From: Parabacteroides sp. | Lineage (GTDB): Bacteria > Bacteroidota > Bacteroidia > Bacteroidales > Tannerellaceae | Assembly (NCBI GenBank): GCA_019417325.1 | Contig: DXVO01000024.1 | Span: 132,757 to 196,756, forward strand | Direction of reading: 5' to 3' | DNA length: 64,000 nucleotides | Shown: positions 62,359 through 64,000 of the stretch, one piece after another | How the letters are laid out: each line of letters starts with the position of its first letter | Position numbering within the stretch: position 1 is the stretch's first letter | Program-made: the position numbers and the translations under genes | Notes under the pieces: model-generated | Told to the model about the DNA's origin: nothing | Seen by the model: the letters and a program-made list of their open reading frames with translations, nothing else | Database searches by the model: none

Positions 62359-63579
62359 TTATTTAGAAACAAAAACAGATACTACTTCAAGTAATGCAGG
62401 GCTATAGTCTTTTTCATAAAAGATATCACCATTTTTCCATATCATAGCTTTTGACATATCATTACCCCCTATATAAATGTCATTATCAAATGTATAAATA
62501 GTATTAGCGAATGCATTGTATTTACCATCACTCAACAGTATCTCTTTCTCATTTTTCCAAACTTTAGCGACCATATTTGTTCCATTAGATTCAAACCCTG
62601 CTATATAAACATCTCCATCAGATACGCAAATAGAACTGGGTATGGCGTGATTTTCTCCATTGGTTAATTGATGCACTACACCATTTTTTGCAAAAAACGC
62701 AACCCCTTTTTCATTGATCGTTTCATAAAAAGCAGCATAAACCTCATTGTCAGATACAAATACAGAAGTGGCAAGAGCGCTATTCACTCCATTACTTAAA
62801 AGCGTTGCTTCTCCATTTTTCCATACTTTAGCAAGATTCGTTTCATATCCGGCAACATAAACATCATTACCAGAAACATAGACAGAACAAAATTTCCCGT
62901 CTACTGCTTCATCCGTAGACAAAATCACCTTTCCATTTTTCCACAATTTGCCGACTTCCATATAATCTTCTTTTTCGCTATTATACACATCAACCCATCC
63001 GGCAATATAAACATCTTCACCTGATACATAAATGGATATCGCTTTACCTTCACTTTCATCATATAAAACAGTTTTTTCACCGTTTTTCCACATGACCGGA
63101 ACGATCAAGTCTCTATCGCCTCCCTCACTACCAACCACATACACATCATTTCCCGACACAAACATAGAACCTGCATATGCTGGGGCCTGAGCATCTGTTG
63201 AAAATATTTCTATCCCATTTTTATATGTTTTCACAACCCGGTGCGACAGCGTAGTCGACTCTGTAGCTGCCATATACACATCAGCAGGCTTCCCCACTTG
63301 CCAACAAGCATATAAGGTCATGTCTTGTTCAACCAAATCTTTTTCAAAATTCCAGGCGTTACTATAGGTATCATCTTTAAACCAACCGATAAAAGTACAT
63401 GCTTCTTTTGTAGGATCTTGTGGCTTCACTATTTTTTCACCTTTAGCCACTTTTAGAGATTCAACAGCACTCCCGCCTTGTGTATTAAAACTAACGGTAT
63501 ACTCCGTACTCACAGGATCTTCTTTTTTACAACCTATGAGTAACACAAAAACTAACAACAAATAAATAATTCTTTTCAT
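62359..63579 (-). CDS. Surface lipoprotein with InlB-B/Flg_new repeat and WKNGE-type repeats
   Basis: This 406-residue protein starts with a lipoprotein signal (MKRIIYLLLVFVLLIGC, lipobox Cys near 17). Residues about 27-95 form one Listeria-Bacteroides (Flg_new) repeat: VSFNTQGGSAVESLKVAKG and TFIGWFKDD. The rest has six or seven degenerate repeats built on a YVSGNDVYVAG-like strand plus a KNGE turn, likely a beta-propeller or beta-solenoid. It is a likely surface adhesin or binding protein. A perfect 18-bp inverted repeat begins 60 bp upstream of the start, suggesting phase variation. Confidence 0.82.
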   Translation of the reverse strand: MKRIIYLLLVFVLLIGCKKEDPVSTEYTVSFNTQGGSAVESLKVAKGEKIVKPQDPTKEACTFIGWFKDDTYSNAWNFEKDLVEQDMTLYACWQVGKPADVYMAATESTTLSHRVVKTYKNGIEIFSTDAQAPAYAGSMFVSGNDVYVVGSEGGDRDLIVPVMWKNGEKTVLYDESEGKAISIYVSGEDVYIAGWVDVYNSEKEDYMEVGKLWKNGKVILSTDEAVDGKFCSVYVSGNDVYVAGYETNLAKVWKNGEATLLSNGVNSALATSVFVSDNEVYAAFYETINEKGVAFFAKNGVVHQLTNGENHAIPSSICVSDGDVYIAGFESNGTNMVAKVWKNEKEILLSDGKYNAFANTIYTFDNDIYIGGNDMSKAMIWKNGDIFYEKDYSPALLEVVSVFVSK

Positions 63580-63638
63580 TGGATTACATTTTATGAATTA
63601 AGTCTGACAAACATATCTCTATCTCCCCCAAATAACCT

Positions 63639-63963
63639 AGTTCGATATGAACTATTGATTATCAATCGCAACGGCTTAATTAAACAAGAATAATAAAAGA
63701 CTGTAGTTCTTACTATTATACCTTTGTATGTATGTTAATTATTGTGTATAATATCTGAAAGATAAAATTTAAGAAAAGGAAGAAATTAACTAATGTCAAT
63801 AAATGGAAATCAAATAATATCACAGTTTTATTGTTAAAGCCAAACTGCTATCTAATTGAAAAACAAAATCATAATAAAATAAAACGGAAACATTGCCGTT
63901 AAAATATAAAACTATTTTTGTACTAAAATATTTATGTTTTTTACTATAGTTCATATCGAACTA
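63639..63963. promoter_or_regulatory. Second candidate invertible segment, 18-bp perfect inverted repeats
   Basis: TAGTTCGATATGAACTAT (63639-63656) is mirrored by ATAGTTCATATCGAACTA (63946-63963), bounding 289 bp without a gene. Each arm is itself a GTTC-N5-GAAC palindrome, as in tyrosine-recombinase sites. The interior has TACCTTTG at 63720-63727 on the plus strand, pointing away from the lipoprotein; no minus-strand TAnnTTTG was found. A third related palindrome (AGTTCATATGGAAC) lies at 63970, 22 bp from the one in the right arm. Inversion is a hypothesis. Confidence 0.65.
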
Positions 63964-64000
63964 AGTTAAAGTTCATATGGAACAACAAGCTTTCAAAAGT

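Noticed and set aside
1..64000. rRNA, tRNA, tmRNA or a complete prophage or insertion sequence
   Set aside because: None was recognised. Only an IS66-like fragment and a phage-like replication cassette are seen.

Overview
The window looks like chromosome of a gut Bacteroidales bacterium, most likely Parabacteroides or a close relative. Promoter-like sites match the Bacteroidetes -7 motif TAnnTTTG, Shine-Dalgarno sites are mostly weak, TonB-dependent receptors and lipoproteins are common, and a large capsule (CPS) locus sits behind an invertible promoter whose repeats contain the AAACGTTCGT core known from Bacteroides fragilis capsule promoters. The genus is inference. No rRNA, tRNA or CRISPR array was seen.

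Layout. (1) 1-5378, minus strand: effector genes of a type I-B-like CRISPR-Cas system (cas6-cas5-cas3-cas8-cas7). cas7 runs off the left edge; the adaptation genes and array, if present, lie beyond it. (2) 5569-10623, minus: the oxidative TCA branch acn-icd-gltA. A five-unit 23-bp palindromic tandem array lies between acn and icd, and a three-unit 22-bp palindromic array lies after gltA. (3) 10869-25566, plus: a B12-riboswitch-controlled cluster with a BtuB-like receptor, two exported CbiK-like chelatases, a second TonB receptor, a PepSY membrane protein, and four bifunctional cobalamin-ring enzymes (CbiH-CbiC, CbiE-CbiT, CbiG-CbiF, CbiJ-CbiD). (4) 25596-27516: a lipoprotein and a hipBA-like module whose hipA carries a large internal deletion. 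(5) 27573-31870, minus: capsule export and control genes (CpsB/CapC phosphatase, Wzc kinase, Wza lipoprotein), with strong inverted repeats on both sides of wzc. (6) 31904-37296: a phage-like replication cassette (winged-helix protein, DnaB helicase, DnaG-type primase, DUF4248) and, on the other strand, an HU-like protein and a GH73 glucosaminidase. (7) 37385-39059: ParE-like and HEPN-MNT toxin-antitoxin modules plus remnants. (8) 39187-57292, minus: an AT-rich glycan-assembly operon with WecA/B/C/G homologues, Wzx, Wzy, glycosyltransferases, AsnB, a heparinase-II/III-like protein, a TupA-like ATP-grasp protein, a UbiA-HAD-GT-C set suggesting a polyprenyl-phosphate pentose donor, and a rearranged zone of duplicated fragments. 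Its invertible promoter (57359-57556) is captured pointing away from the operon (OFF). (9) 57664-58630: an AbiE-like toxin-antitoxin pair. (10) 58747-62200, minus: BtuFCD-type corrinoid ABC transporter under a second B12 riboswitch. (11) 62359-64000: a repeat-containing lipoprotein next to a second candidate invertible segment with 18-bp perfect inverted repeats.

Functionally, regions 3 and 10 form a B12 uptake and synthesis regulon, while regions 5 and 8 form one phase-variable capsule system. The least explained signals are the palindromic units at exact 22 or 23 bp period at three intergenic sites, the two inverted-repeat-bounded segments, the exported chelatases, and the recombined wecG/ATP-grasp/IS66 zone.
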